The position numbers were made by a program, and so were the translations under genes. The notes under the pieces are model-generated. The model searched no databases and was not told the origin of the DNA. It saw only the letters and a list, made by a program, of their open reading frames with translations. From NCBI GenBank assembly GCA_035707105.1, contig DASSUI010000051.1, forward strand, positions 1-64,000: a DNA stretch of 64,000 bases, written 5' to 3'. Positions 24,881 through 34,357 of the stretch are shown piece by piece. This DNA is from JACDAN01 sp035707105. Its GTDB lineage: Bacteria; Actinomycetota; Thermoleophilia; Gaiellales; Gaiellaceae. Every line of letters starts with the position of its first letter. The stretch's first letter is position 1.

Positions 24881-27711
24881 ATCAGCGCCTTCACCGGATC
24901 GGCGATGAACCGGGAGTACTCGCTGCGCTCGAGGATCTCGATCGACTCCCTGAGCAGCGCCTCGGCCTCGTCGTCGCGGCCCTGGTAGGCCCTGATCAGC
25001 GCCAGCGACTTCTTGGTCGTCGCCTGGGAATGGACGTCCTCGGGCCCCACCGTCTCGACAGCCCTCAGCGCGTACATCTCCGCCTCCTCGACCCTCCCCT
25101 GCTCGAGAAGGAGCTCGGCAAGCAGCCTTTGGACCTCGCAGAGCGTCCCGCGGTCCTCGACGGGTTTCAAGATGCGGATCGCCTCGCGCGCGATCTTCTC
25201 CGCGCCGGCGAGGTCCCGGCCTCGGAGGAGCGTTGCGATCCGGAGCATCGCGCGTGCGAGGTGCGTGGCCGCACCCACCTCGGCGAACAGCTCGCGGGCC
25301 TTGCGGTACTCCTCCAGCGCCTCGTCGTGCCGCTTGCGCCACGCGTGGAGCTCACCGGACTTCATGAACGCCTGGCCCTTCACGACCAGTGACCCGCTCG
25401 ACTCCGCGAGAGCCAGCGCTTCCTCGATCAGCGGCTCTGCGCGGTCGTCCTCGCGCCTCGAGGAGTAGATCCCGGCGAGTGAGAGCAGCGCCTCGCTCTC
25501 GAGGTCGTCCCGCTCGAGCCGCCGGGCGATCTCGAGCTGCTCGAGCGCGTACTCCTCCGACTCGCTGAGCCGGCCACGCCACCACGCCACCGTCTCGAGC
25601 ATCCGGAGCGCGTCGATGCGGGTCTCGTCGTTCTCCGCGACCGCGAGAGCTTGCCGGGCGAGATCCTCGGCCCGCCCCACGTCGGCCGCCCGATAGATCG
25701 TCACCTCGGCGAGGGCCGTGAGCGCGCGCGCCTCGAAATCCCGCTCGCCTTGCTCGCGGGCGCCTTCGAGAACCTGCTCCATCTCCGGCGCGACCACCGG
25801 GAAGTCGCTCATGCGCCAGGCTGCGCGCGCTGCCTGGAACCGGCGCTCCAGCGTCGGCTCGAGCTCAACCGCTCGAATCAGGAGCTTCCGCGCCGTCGCG
25901 TTCGCCTCCCGTGCGAGCGCTCGCCGCCCGGCCTCCTCGAGTGCCGCCGCCGCCTCCGTGGCGAGCTGCGGCGGCGGGGCTCCGTCGAGCTCGGCGAGGA
26001 GCGCGGTCGCCTGGTCGAGGTGGTAAGCGCGGACCTCCAGCAGCTCCTCCCCCACCCGCTTGTGCAGCCACTTCGCGAAGCGCTGGTGGAAACCGGCGCG
26101 GGCGGCCTTGGAGAGGCCGCCGTACGCCACCTCGCGGATCAGCACGTGCTTGAACTTGAACGCGTCCTCGCCCGAGATCGACGACCGCCGCTCCGGGAGC
26201 ACGAACTCGCGCAGCTGCAGATCGTCGAGGAGTGGATCAATCTCCGTGCCCTCGAGGACGAGGTCGCCGAGCGCGCCTCTCCAGAAGATGCGGCCCATCA
26301 CGGCGGCACCCTGGAGGAGCTCCTTCTCGCCCACGGGCAGGTGGTCGATCCGCGCGGCGATCAGGGCTTGGAGCGTGTCGGGGATCCGCTCGATGCCGCC
26401 GCCGTCCGCTTCCGAGAGCATGCGGACCGTCTCCTCGACGAAGAGCGGGTTTCCCTCGGTCTTGTCGAGGAGCGCCTGGCGGGAGCCCACGCCGAGCTCG
26501 CCGTCGAGCAGGGCCTCGATCAGCGCCTCGCTGTCGGCGCGGCCGAGTGGCTCCAGCTCGATCGCCGTTGCGCGAACGCGCCCGCCGCCCCAGCCCGGTC
26601 TGAGGTCGAGGAGCTCGGGGCGCGCCAGGCAGAGCAGGAGGATCGGGACGTTCCGGACCCAGGTCGCCATGTGCTCGATCAGCTCGAGCATCGCCTCCTC
26701 GGCCCAGTGGATGTCTTCGAAGACGAGGACGAGCGGCTGCGGTTCGGCCAGCTTCTCGGCCCACTCGCGCGCAGCCCAGGCGATCTCCTGCTGGTTGCGC
26801 TCCCCCTTGACCGCCTCCAGGACGCCCGAGGCGAGCGCGAGCAGGTCGGCGACCGCCTCGTCCGGGCAGCACTCACGGAGCTTCTCGAGCGCGTCGTCGA
26901 GCGGGTCGTCGTCGGCGATGCCCGCGGCCGTCTTGACCATGTCCGACAGCGCCGAGTAGGTGACGCCCTCGCCGTACGGCAGCGCGCGTCCGTAGAGCAC
27001 GGTGGCACCTTCGAGACCGCCCACGAACTCGGAGGCGAGGCGGCTCTTCCCCACGCCGGGGTCGCCGTACATCGTGAAGAGGTGGGCGCGGCGGTCGCGG
27101 ACCGCGCGCTCGTACGTGTTCTCCAAGAGGTCGAGCTCGGCGTCTCGTCCGACGAGCGGCGCCTGCCGGGCCGCGGCTCTCGCCCGGCCGCCGGTCAGGC
27201 AGATCACGCGCCACGCCCAGATCGGGTCGGGACGGCCGCGGATCTCGACGGGCCCCTCGTCCTCGATCTCGAACCGGCCCAGCGTGAGCCGGTGGGCGCC
27301 GGGCCCGATCAGGATCCCGTTCACCGGCGCCGCCTGCTGCAGCCGTGCGGCGATGTTCACGGCCTCGCCGGTCGCGAACGTCGACTCGGACGAGTCGTCG
27401 GTGACGACCTCACCCGCCTCGATGCCGATCCGGACCTCGAGCCCGAGCTCCTTGACGGCGTCGAGGATCCCGAGCGCTGACCGGACGGCGCGCTCGGCGT
27501 CGTCCTCGTGCGCCTGGGGGATGCCGAACGCTGCCATGACGGCGTCCCCGGCGAACTTCTCGACGAGGCCGCCGTGCGTGGTCACGCAGTGGGAGACACG
27601 CTCGAAGTACTGCTGCACGCGGCGGCGCGCCACCTCGGGATCGGTGCCGGAAACGAGCGCCGTCGACCCCACGAGATCGACGAACAGGACCGTTGCAAGC
27701 TTGCGCTCCAC
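24766..27711 (-). CDS. Class III adenylate/guanylate cyclase-AAA ATPase-TPR signalling protein
   Basis: Large cytoplasmic protein of 981 residues. The N-terminal 170 residues form a class III cyclase domain (ATVLFVDLVGST, KFAGDAVMAAFG, VRIGIEAGEVV). A STAND/AAA-type ATPase region follows (APLVGRDAELDLLE, Walker A GDPGVGKSRL, Walker B LVLVFEDIHWAEEAML) and the C-terminal half is TPR-like helices (about 570-960). No DNA-binding domain is seen. Members of this architecture are numerous in actinobacteria; products and triggers are mostly unknown. Key metal aspartates are present, so cyclase activity is plausible. Confidence 0.9.
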   Translation of the reverse strand: MERKLATVLFVDLVGSTALVSGTDPEVARRRVQQYFERVSHCVTTHGGLVEKFAGDAVMAAFGIPQAHEDDAERAVRSALGILDAVKELGLEVRIGIEAGEVVTDDSSESTFATGEAVNIAARLQQAAPVNGILIGPGAHRLTLGRFEIEDEGPVEIRGRPDPIWAWRVICLTGGRARAAARQAPLVGRDAELDLLENTYERAVRDRRAHLFTMYGDPGVGKSRLASEFVGGLEGATVLYGRALPYGEGVTYSALSDMVKTAAGIADDDPLDDALEKLRECCPDEAVADLLALASGVLEAVKGERNQQEIAWAAREWAEKLAEPQPLVLVFEDIHWAEEAMLELIEHMATWVRNVPILLLCLARPELLDLRPGWGGGRVRATAIELEPLGRADSEALIEALLDGELGVGSRQALLDKTEGNPLFVEETVRMLSEADGGGIERIPDTLQALIAARIDHLPVGEKELLQGAAVMGRIFWRGALGDLVLEGTEIDPLLDDLQLREFVLPERRSSISGEDAFKFKHVLIREVAYGGLSKAARAGFHQRFAKWLHKRVGEELLEVRAYHLDQATALLAELDGAPPPQLATEAAAALEEAGRRALAREANATARKLLIRAVELEPTLERRFQAARAAWRMSDFPVVAPEMEQVLEGAREQGERDFEARALTALAEVTIYRAADVGRAEDLARQALAVAENDETRIDALRMLETVAWWRGRLSESEEYALEQLEIARRLERDDLESEALLSLAGIYSSRREDDRAEPLIEEALALAESSGSLVVKGQAFMKSGELHAWRKRHDEALEEYRKARELFAEVGAATHLARAMLRIATLLRGRDLAGAEKIAREAIRILKPVEDRGTLCEVQRLLAELLLEQGRVEEAEMYALRAVETVGPEDVHSQATTKKSLALIRAYQGRDDEAEALLRESIEILERSEYSRFIADPVKALIQFLEERERVEEVAELRERLAELRGSMPEEEETAAKIA

Positions 27712-27717
27712 GCCTCA

Positions 27718-27723
27718 AGGGTA
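27718..27723 (-). promoter_or_regulatory. -10 box (TACCCT) of a putative leaderless promoter for the cyclase
   Basis: Minus-strand TACCCT, 6 nt, then the cyclase GTG. The gene therefore appears independent of the transporter operon upstream. Confidence 0.5.
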
Positions 27724-27771
27724 CAAACGACCGCAGGGCCGCAAGAAGTCCCGCAAACGGGCGGAAAAACG

Positions 27772-27798
27772 CAGAGGCCGCCTGCTCGGCGGCCCCTG
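27772..27798 (-). terminator. Intrinsic terminator of the ABC importer operon
   Basis: An 11-bp stem with one mismatch (cagaggccgcc / ggcggcccctg, 5-nt loop) lies just after the receptor stop. On the minus strand it is followed by CGTTTTTCC, the U-run expected of an intrinsic terminator. It is the clearest such terminator in the window. Confidence 0.75.
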
Positions 27799-27818
27799 CA
27801 CAACCGGCGGTGGGCTTG

Positions 27819-29216
27819 TCAGATCTTCCTACGCGCCCTCCACTTCCGGAAGATCGGGGTCATCTCGCGATGCGCGGCCCGCATCGCCTCGTCCGCCGAC
27901 ATGTCGCCGCGGGCGACCCGGGCGAACATCTGCGGGATGATGAACTTGTTGAACACCTCGTCGATCGCCGCGTTCGAGTAGCCGGGGTGACCGACGTTCG
28001 TCGTCCACTTCTTGGAGATCTGGTCGAGGATCGGGTACCGCCCCGGGACCTCGTTCGGGTAGCTCGTGTTCCTCCGTAGGCGAGCCGGGATCCTCTTCAC
28101 GGAGCCCGGGAAGGCCGGGAAGTTGTAGAAGTAGCTGTTGAGGAAGTGCCCGGTGTACTGGGTGCCGATGTCCACGAGGAACTTCTTCGCAGCCCGCTTG
28201 TTCTGGGCGAACTTCCAGATCACGTAGACACCCATGACGTGCTCGAGGCCCATCCTGGGGCCAGGGCCGTCGGGGATCGGGAGGATGCGGATGTCTCGGT
28301 TGAACCGGAGGTTCCGCTGCTCGGCGCTTCGCGCGATCGAGATCGCGTTCAGAGCGAGCGACAGCCTTCCGGCGAGGAACGCATCGTTGTTCGAGGACGC
28401 CGTCCAGGCGAAGACCTCGCTCGTCATGCCGCGGCGGTAGAGGTCCCGCATGAAGTTGAGGGCGTCTCGGGTGCCCTTGCTCCTGATCGTGATCCTCGCG
28501 TCCGGGCTCTGGATGTAGGCGCCGAAGCACTGGAGGAGCGCGATCAGGGCCATGTTCGAGTCGAGCTCGTTCGACATGCCGATCCCGATCGGGTTGCCCA
28601 TCGCCTTGAGCCGTGGCGCCGCCCGGCGGATGTTCTCCCACGTCGTCGGCCTGAGCCCGACCTCGCTCCAGAGGTCGGCCCGGTAGTGCACCGGGTCGGG
28701 GACGTAGTTGTCCGCGAAGCCGAAGTACTTCCTCGTGCGCGGGTTGTACGTGCTGCGCCGGCCGACGCGGCTGATCTTCCCCACCTTCCGCTCGACCTGC
28801 TGGACCACGTCGTTGAGCGCGATCACGCGGTCCTCGTACGCGGCCGGAGGCGAGAGGAACTGGAAGAGGTCGTGGCCGCTCTGCGCCGCCACCTCCGAGG
28901 CGGCCCGCGACGGCAGCTCGGCGAGGTTGACGTGGTCGACCCGCACCTCCGTGTCGTTCGCATCGCCCCAACGCTTGACGTAGACGTCGTCGAACCACCG
29001 GTCGTACGCGGGCACGAAGTGGCTCCACTGGATGATGCGCAGCGTTCCCGCATGCTGCCGGTGGCGGAACTTCGGCACGCCGGCGACGGCGGTCTTGGCG
29101 CCCGTCCCCCCGTAGACGAGGACGATGCCGCCCAGTGCGGCGCGCCGTAGCAGGTCGCGCCTCGTGAGCTCGTCGTCGACCTTGCTGATGTCGACTCGCT
29201 CACGCCGGTCCTTCAC
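27819..29216 (-). CDS. ABC transporter extracellular solute-binding protein with Tat-type signal
   Basis: Receptor of about 465 residues for the second importer. A 20-residue charged lead is followed by a twin-arginine signal (TRRDLLRRAALGGIVLVYGG), suggesting folded export. The mature domain is a family-1 sugar-binding protein (LRIIQWSHFVPAYDRWF, SGHDLFQFLSPPAAYEDRV, ARGDMSADEAM near the end). GTG at 29216 is preferred because AGGAGGT lies 8 nt upstream; the GTG at 29225 is part of that ribosome site. Last gene of the operon, ended by a U-run terminator. Confidence 0.88.
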   Translation of the reverse strand: MKDRRERVDISKVDDELTRRDLLRRAALGGIVLVYGGTGAKTAVAGVPKFRHRQHAGTLRIIQWSHFVPAYDRWFDDVYVKRWGDANDTEVRVDHVNLAELPSRAASEVAAQSGHDLFQFLSPPAAYEDRVIALNDVVQQVERKVGKISRVGRRSTYNPRTRKYFGFADNYVPDPVHYRADLWSEVGLRPTTWENIRRAAPRLKAMGNPIGIGMSNELDSNMALIALLQCFGAYIQSPDARITIRSKGTRDALNFMRDLYRRGMTSEVFAWTASSNNDAFLAGRLSLALNAISIARSAEQRNLRFNRDIRILPIPDGPGPRMGLEHVMGVYVIWKFAQNKRAAKKFLVDIGTQYTGHFLNSYFYNFPAFPGSVKRIPARLRRNTSYPNEVPGRYPILDQISKKWTTNVGHPGYSNAAIDEVFNKFIIPQMFARVARGDMSADEAMRAAHREMTPIFRKWRARRKI

Positions 29217-29289
29217 GAGGACCACCTCCTTTTCCTAGTTACCGACCAGGGTCCTAGGGTGTTGGACCAATTCTCCTCCTTTCTCTGAA

Positions 29290-30123
29290 TCACCGGAAGG
29301 CGCCGCCCGTGAAGCCGGCGATGAAGCGGTTGAGGAAAAGGTTGTAGAGCAGGGCGAGCGGGATCGCCGGAATCAGCGTCGCAGCCATGAGGGCGCCCCA
29401 GTAGAAGACGTCGCCGCGGATCAGCTCCGTCGGGACCCCGGCGGAGATGGTCTTCACCTCGCTGCTGGAGATGAAGGTGATCGCGTACACGAACTCGTTG
29501 ACGACGAGCGAGAACGTAAAGATGACCACGGTCAGGATCCCCGGGATCGAGAGCGGGAAGACGACGCGGGCGAGCGCCCCGAGGCGTGACGCCCCGTCGA
29601 CGAGCGCGGCGTCCTCCAGCTCGGGCGGGATCGTCTTGAAGAAGCCCATGAGGAGCCAGATCGAGAACGGAACCGTGAACGACGGGTAGACGAGGATCAG
29701 CGACCAGAGCCGGTCACTCAGGTTTAGCTCTGCGATCACCCGCGAGAGCGGCAGGAACAGGAGCGTCGGCGGCACCAGGTAGGTGAGGAAGATCCCCACC
29801 CCGAGACTCTGGCCCGCGCGGCCCGAGAGGCGGGCGAGGGCGTAGCCGGCCGGCAGCGCGAGCACGAGCGTGATGACCACGACGGCGAGTCCGACGAGCG
29901 CCGTGTTCTGGAGCCACTGGCGGTAGTCGGTCTGCTCGAAGAGGAAGCGGAAGTTGGCGCTCGTCGGCGAGCCGGCGTTGAACTTGTACGGCACCTGCTC
30001 GATGTCGTACAGGTCGTTGTCCGCGCGAAGCGCGGTCATCAGCATCCAGTAGAACGGGAACGCGAGCACGATCGCGAACGGCGCGACGGTCGCGTAGGTG
30101 AGCACGCTGTCGCGTCGGCGCAC
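29290..30123 (-). CDS. ABC carbohydrate transporter permease, MalG type
   Basis: Inner-membrane subunit of 277 residues with about six helices and the EAA loop PPELEDAALVDGASRLGALARVVFP. The end AGFTGGAFR is common in MalG-type permeases. It starts (GTG) immediately after the MalF-type stop with no gap. Works with the MalF-type partner, the receptor and the divergently encoded ATPase. Confidence 0.93.
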   Translation of the reverse strand: MRRRDSVLTYATVAPFAIVLAFPFYWMLMTALRADNDLYDIEQVPYKFNAGSPTSANFRFLFEQTDYRQWLQNTALVGLAVVVITLVLALPAGYALARLSGRAGQSLGVGIFLTYLVPPTLLFLPLSRVIAELNLSDRLWSLILVYPSFTVPFSIWLLMGFFKTIPPELEDAALVDGASRLGALARVVFPLSIPGILTVVIFTFSLVVNEFVYAITFISSSEVKTISAGVPTELIRGDVFYWGALMAATLIPAIPLALLYNLFLNRFIAGFTGGAFR

Positions 30124-31140
30124 CTACGTCACCTCCACGCGCCGGGCGAACCGGAGCATGAGGATCGCGACGAGTGCGAGCGCGGGCAGCAGGTAGAGCG
30201 AGATCGCCGCGCCCTGGCCCAGCGCGGCGCTGTTGATCCCGGTGTCGAACGCCCACGTCGTCAGCACGTGCGTGCTGTTGAACGGCCCGCCGTGCGTGAG
30301 CACATAGACGACCGTCATGTCCGTCGCGGTGAAGACGATCCCGAAGAGCAGCGCGACGGTCGCGATCGGCAGCTGCAGCGGCAGCGTGACGTACCAGAAC
30401 TTCCTCAGCCCGGTCGCGCCGTCGACCTTGGCAGCGTCCTCGATCTCGGGCGGCATCGACGCGAGACCGGCGATGAAGATCACCGTGGCGAACGGGAGGA
30501 TGCGCCAGGCGTGCACGGCAATGATCGCGGCCTTCGCCAGGGTCGGCTCGCCGAGCCATTGCGGCGGATCGATCGGCTCGATCGGCGAGATCTGGATCGC
30601 GGCCGGCCAGAAGTCGCGCGCGAACGCCCAGTTGACCGCCCTGTACGGGTAGAACTCGCCGCCTCCTGGGAGGATGTCGTGGATCAGCGTCCAGTTCACG
30701 ACGCTGTAGAGCGAGTGGAAGATCCAGAGAAAGCCGACCGTGCTGAGCGCAACCGGGGCCGCCCAGGGGAGCAGAATCAGGAAGCGGAAGAACCAGCGGC
30801 CCCGGAAGTTCCGCACGAGCGCGTGGGCGAGGAGGCCCGCGCCGACCAGCACGATCGCCTGGGAGACGAGCGTGAAGACGATCGTGTTCCGGAGCGCGAC
30901 CCGGAAGTTCTCGCTGTCCCAGGCGTCGAGGTAGTTCTGGAAGCCGACGAAGTCGCCGGTCAGCGAGCCGGCTGTGGCGTCGGTGAGGCTCAGGTAGATC
31001 GCGAGCCCGAGGGGGAGGCCGACGAGGGCCACGATGAACAGCACGGCGGGCGCTATGAGGAGCGGCCCGAGAAATCGCCGCTCCTCGAGGACGTCCTGCC
31101 ATCGGCGGTCCTCAGGGGTCGCGCGTGCGACTGTCGCCAC
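30124..31140 (-). CDS. ABC carbohydrate transporter permease, MalF type
   Basis: Inner-membrane subunit of 338 residues with about six to seven helices. The EAA loop reads MPPEIEDAAKVDGATGLRKFWYVTLPL. A periplasmic stretch with IHDILPGGGEFYPYRAVNWA lies mid-protein. First gene of the leftward operon (MalF, MalG, receptor). A TACGAT sequence 10 nt upstream of the GTG may be its promoter -10 box. The intergenic region shared with the divergent ATPase gene is 78 bp. Confidence 0.93.
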   Translation of the reverse strand: MATVARATPEDRRWQDVLEERRFLGPLLIAPAVLFIVALVGLPLGLAIYLSLTDATAGSLTGDFVGFQNYLDAWDSENFRVALRNTIVFTLVSQAIVLVGAGLLAHALVRNFRGRWFFRFLILLPWAAPVALSTVGFLWIFHSLYSVVNWTLIHDILPGGGEFYPYRAVNWAFARDFWPAAIQISPIEPIDPPQWLGEPTLAKAAIIAVHAWRILPFATVIFIAGLASMPPEIEDAAKVDGATGLRKFWYVTLPLQLPIATVALLFGIVFTATDMTVVYVLTHGGPFNSTHVLTTWAFDTGINSAALGQGAAISLYLLPALALVAILMLRFARRVEVT

Positions 31141-31218
31141 GGCAGAGAGGATCGTAAACCGTTGGAGCGCGGCGCGAGAGGAGTATCGTTACGGCCCGGA
31201 CGGGGAGGTGACGAGGTC
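31141..31218. promoter_or_regulatory. Bidirectional promoter region between importer permeases and ATPase
   Basis: This 78-bp gap must hold promoters for both halves of the importer. TACGAT (read leftward) lies 10 nt from the permease GTG; TATCGT near 31184 (read rightward) could serve the ATPase gene with a short leader containing GGGGAGG. No clear operator symmetry was seen. Confidence 0.4.
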
Positions 31219-32418
31219 GTGGCCGAGATCGAGCTCGAGCGTCTGACGAAGGTCTATCCCGACGGCACGCGTGCCGTGAACGACCTCGATCTCGGCATCC
31301 GCGACGGGGAGTTCGCCGTCCTCGTCGGCCCGTCCGGCTGCGGCAAGACGACGGCGCTTCGCATGGTCGCCGGGCTCGAGCCGATCACGTCGGGGGAGGT
31401 GCGGATCGGCGGACGGGTCGTCAACAACCTGCCTCCGAAGAACCGCGACGTGGCGATGGTCTTCCAGAACTACGCCCTCTATCCCCACATGTCGGCCTAC
31501 AAGAACATGGCGTTCGGGCTGAAGCTGCGCAAGCTGGAGAGGCGCGAGATCGACCGCCGCGTCGTCGAGGCCGCACGGGTTCTCGGCCTCGAGTCCGTGC
31601 TGAAGAAGCGGCCGCGGACACTGTCCGGCGGGCAGCGCCAGCGGGTCGCGATGGGCCGCGCGATCGTGCGGGAGCCGCAGGCGTTCCTCATGGACGAGCC
31701 GCTCTCGAACCTGGACGCGAAGCTCCGGGTCGAGATGCGCGCCGAGATCGCCCGGATCCAGCGCGATCTCGAGGTCACGACCATCTACGTGACGCACGAC
31801 CAGACCGAGGCACTCACCCTCGGCGATCGGGTCGCCGTCATGCGCGACGGAATCCTCCAGCAGTTCGACGTTCCGCAGCGGCTCTACGACGCGCCGGTGA
31901 ACCTGTTCGTCGCCGAGTTCATCGGCTCGCCCGCGATGAACCTGGTCGGCGCGGACCTCGTGGCCACGAACGGGGGCCTCGAGGCCCGCTTCGGCGAGCA
32001 CCGTCTGGCCGTCGACGACTCCCTTCTCGGCGAGCGTCCTGCGCTGCGGACGTTCGAGGGCAAGCGCGTGATCCTCGGCGTGCGCCCCGAGGACCTGGAG
32101 GACGCGTCCGGCGCGGCCGACGGCGATGGGCGCATCTCGGCCGTCGTGGACATCCGCGAGGACATGGGGTCCGAGGTGTTCCTCCACTTCGGCGTGCGCG
32201 GGCCGGCGGTCCGCGGCGAGGACGTCAAGGCCGCCGTGGGCGCCGACGCCGTCGAGGCGAGTGAGGTCGAGGCCCGGAAGCAGGGATCGCTCTGGGTCGC
32301 CCGGCTGGGACGCGGGATGCGGGCGCGCGAGCGTGACACGATCGAGCTGGCGGTCATGCCCGGCCGCCTCCACTTCTTCGATCCCGAGACGGGGCTCGGA
32401 ATCTACGACGGCAGCTAG
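31219..32418 (+). CDS. ABC transporter ATP-binding protein, MalK/UgpC type
   Basis: ATPase of 399 residues, complete. Motifs: Walker A GPSGCGKTT, Q-loop FQNYALYPHMS, signature LSGGQRQRVAMGRAI, Walker B FLMDEPLSNLD, H-loop VTHDQTEAL, then the MalK-type regulatory domain with LGVRPEDLEDA. An insertion of about 35 residues (VRGPAVRGEDVKAAVGADAVEASEVEARK region) makes it longer than most MalK. GTG at 31219 follows GAGGTGACGAGG. It is transcribed away from its permease genes, an arrangement that lets the ATPase be expressed separately or shared with other importers. Confidence 0.93.
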   Translation: MAEIELERLTKVYPDGTRAVNDLDLGIRDGEFAVLVGPSGCGKTTALRMVAGLEPITSGEVRIGGRVVNNLPPKNRDVAMVFQNYALYPHMSAYKNMAFGLKLRKLERREIDRRVVEAARVLGLESVLKKRPRTLSGGQRQRVAMGRAIVREPQAFLMDEPLSNLDAKLRVEMRAEIARIQRDLEVTTIYVTHDQTEALTLGDRVAVMRDGILQQFDVPQRLYDAPVNLFVAEFIGSPAMNLVGADLVATNGGLEARFGEHRLAVDDSLLGERPALRTFEGKRVILGVRPEDLEDASGAADGDGRISAVVDIREDMGSEVFLHFGVRGPAVRGEDVKAAVGADAVEASEVEARKQGSLWVARLGRGMRARERDTIELAVMPGRLHFFDPETGLGIYDGS

Positions 32419-32957
32419 GCGCGGCTCGGCCGCGGCACGCGCGTCCGGCGCGCGAACGCCGGCACGAGGACCAGCGCGAGCAGCACCGCCGCGGCGGCGA
32501 GCCCGGCACGCCCCCAGCTGCGTCCGTCGCCGGCGGTATCCGAAGAGACCCAACCCGGATCGGGCGTCTGCACGTACCTCGGCCATGAGCGGGGCGTGCC
32601 GTAGGGCTCGAGCTCACGGCTCGCCGCCATCAGCGCGCGCAGGGCGTCCGTGCGGGGCACATACCAGAGCAGCCCGCCGGCGTTCGAGGCGATCAGGCCC
32701 TCGTCCGGGACGAAAAGCGTCGAGTACGAACTCGTCGCCTCGCCCGCGTCGAACGCGATGTCGAGGCGGTAGTACGGCGCCGTGCCCGGCGGGTCGACGG
32801 TCTCCTGCGGACTGGAGACGCGGGCGGCAATCGCCCGGTCGTCGACCGTCGCACATCGGTCAGGCCCGCAGACCCGGACGGTCGCGAGCCCCTTCGCGCC
32901 CGCTGCAGCGGGAAGTAGCGCGGCGACCAGGGTGAGGACGGCGACGATCGCTTTCAT
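32415..32957 (-). CDS. Hypothetical exported protein with C-terminal membrane anchor
   Basis: 180 residues: signal peptide (IVAVLTLVAALLPAAAGA), an extracytoplasmic domain with a short disulfide candidate (VCGPDRCATVDD), an APYYRLDIAFDAGE strand region, and a C-terminal helix (AAAAVLLALVLVPAFA) with a basic tail. The layout resembles a sortase-like or stop-transfer anchored surface protein but no LPxTG is present. Its stop overlaps the ATPase stop on the other strand (shared ctag). Function unknown. Confidence 0.7.
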   Translation of the reverse strand: MKAIVAVLTLVAALLPAAAGAKGLATVRVCGPDRCATVDDRAIAARVSSPQETVDPPGTAPYYRLDIAFDAGEATSSYSTLFVPDEGLIASNAGGLLWYVPRTDALRALMAASRELEPYGTPRSWPRYVQTPDPGWVSSDTAGDGRSWGRAGLAAAAVLLALVLVPAFARRTRVPRPSRA

Positions 32958-32997
32958 CGCCGTCTCTACACCAGGTTCGGGCCCGCGGTTCCGGGGA

Positions 32998-33003
32998 TAG
33001 AGT
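32998..33003 (+). promoter_or_regulatory. -10 box (TAGAGT) of a putative leaderless promoter for the phosphohexomutase
   Basis: TAGAGT, then 7 nt, then the GTG at 33011. Confidence 0.5.
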
Positions 33004-33010
33004 CCGGGCC

Positions 33011-34357
33011 GTGCTCGACCCGAAGGTCTTCAAGGCGTACGACGTACGCGGGATCTACTCCGGCGAGCTCGACGAGGACGGCGCGTACGCGATCGGACGC
33101 GCCTACGTCGAGCAGTTCGAGCCGCGGAAGATCGCCGTCGGGCGGGACATGCGGCTCTCCGCGCCGGCGATGGCCGCCGCCTTCATCCGCGGCGCCTCCG
33201 AGGCGGGGGCCGACGTCCTCGACCTCGGCCTCGTCGGGACGGAGATGGTCTATTTCGCCGTCGGCGAGCTCGGGCTGGACGGCGGCGCCGAGATCACCGC
33301 GTCGCACAACCCGAAGGAGTACACGGGGATCAAGATCGTCCGGCGCGGCGCGCTGCCCGTGGGCGGCGAGTCCGGTTTGCTCGACATCCGCGACCGGGCC
33401 ATGGCCCTCGGAGACGCGTCCGGGGGTCAGACCCCGGGACAGGTCCAGGAATACGACATCTGGCCGTCGTACGTCGACCGTGTCCTGTCGTTCGTGGACG
33501 TGTCCGCGATCCGGCCGCTCCGCGTCGTGATCGACGCCGCGAACGGGATGGCCGGGGTCATGCTCCCGCCGATCCTCGAGCGCCTGCCGATCGAGGCGGT
33601 TCGCCACTACTTCGAGCCCGACGGCAGCTTCCCGAACCACGAACCGAACCCGCTGCTGCCCGAGAACCGCGAGTTCATCGTCGAGCGGACGAAGGCCGAG
33701 GGAGCCGACTTCGGCGTCGCGTTCGACGGCGACGCGGACCGGTGTTTCTTCGTCGACGACGAGGGCGAGTTCGTCCCGGGCGACTTCGTCACCGCCCTCC
33801 TCTCGGAGTCGGTGCTCGACAAGACGCCCGGAGCGAAGATCATCTACGACGTCCGCGCAAGCTGGGCGGTGCCGGAGGCGATCGAGGCCGCCGGCGGGAC
33901 GCCGCTGATCAACCGGGTCGGCCACGCGTACATCAAGCACCGCATGCGCGAGGAAGGGGCCGCCTTCGGTGGAGAGGTCTCCGGCCACTACTACTTCCGC
34001 GAGTTCAGCCAGGCCGACTCGGGCGTCATCCCGTTCCTGCTCATGCTCGAGCTCGTCTCCCGGCGGGGGCAGAAGCTGTCGGAGATCCTGCGCCCGCTGC
34101 GCGAGCGCTACTTCATCACCGGCGAGCTGAACACGCCGGTCCCGGACGTGGCACTCAAGGTTCAGGAGCTCAAGGAGCGCTTCGGTTCCGAGGGGAAGGT
34201 GTCGCATCTCGACGGGATCTCCGTCGACGCCGAGGACTGGCACTTCAACGTCCGGCCGTCGAACACCGAGCCGCTGCTGCGGCTGAACCTCGAGGCGCGC
34301 TCGCGGGAGCTGATGGAGCGAAAGCGCGACGAGGTCCTCGACGTCATCCGCGGATGA
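33011..34357 (+). CDS. manB: Phosphomannomutase/phosphoglucomutase (ManB type)
   Basis: Interconverts hexose-1- and hexose-6-phosphates for cell-wall and glycogen sugar nucleotides. The 448-residue protein has KAYDVRGIYSGEL at the N-terminus, the phosphoserine loop ITASHNPKEYTGIK, the metal loop DGDADRCFF and the C-terminal phosphate-binding VRPSNTEPLLRLN. All four domain landmarks are intact. Its stop overlaps the following thioesterase ATG (ATGA). Confidence 0.94.
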   Translation: MLDPKVFKAYDVRGIYSGELDEDGAYAIGRAYVEQFEPRKIAVGRDMRLSAPAMAAAFIRGASEAGADVLDLGLVGTEMVYFAVGELGLDGGAEITASHNPKEYTGIKIVRRGALPVGGESGLLDIRDRAMALGDASGGQTPGQVQEYDIWPSYVDRVLSFVDVSAIRPLRVVIDAANGMAGVMLPPILERLPIEAVRHYFEPDGSFPNHEPNPLLPENREFIVERTKAEGADFGVAFDGDADRCFFVDDEGEFVPGDFVTALLSESVLDKTPGAKIIYDVRASWAVPEAIEAAGGTPLINRVGHAYIKHRMREEGAAFGGEVSGHYYFREFSQADSGVIPFLLMLELVSRRGQKLSEILRPLRERYFITGELNTPVPDVALKVQELKERFGSEGKVSHLDGISVDAEDWHFNVRPSNTEPLLRLNLEARSRELMERKRDEVLDVIRG

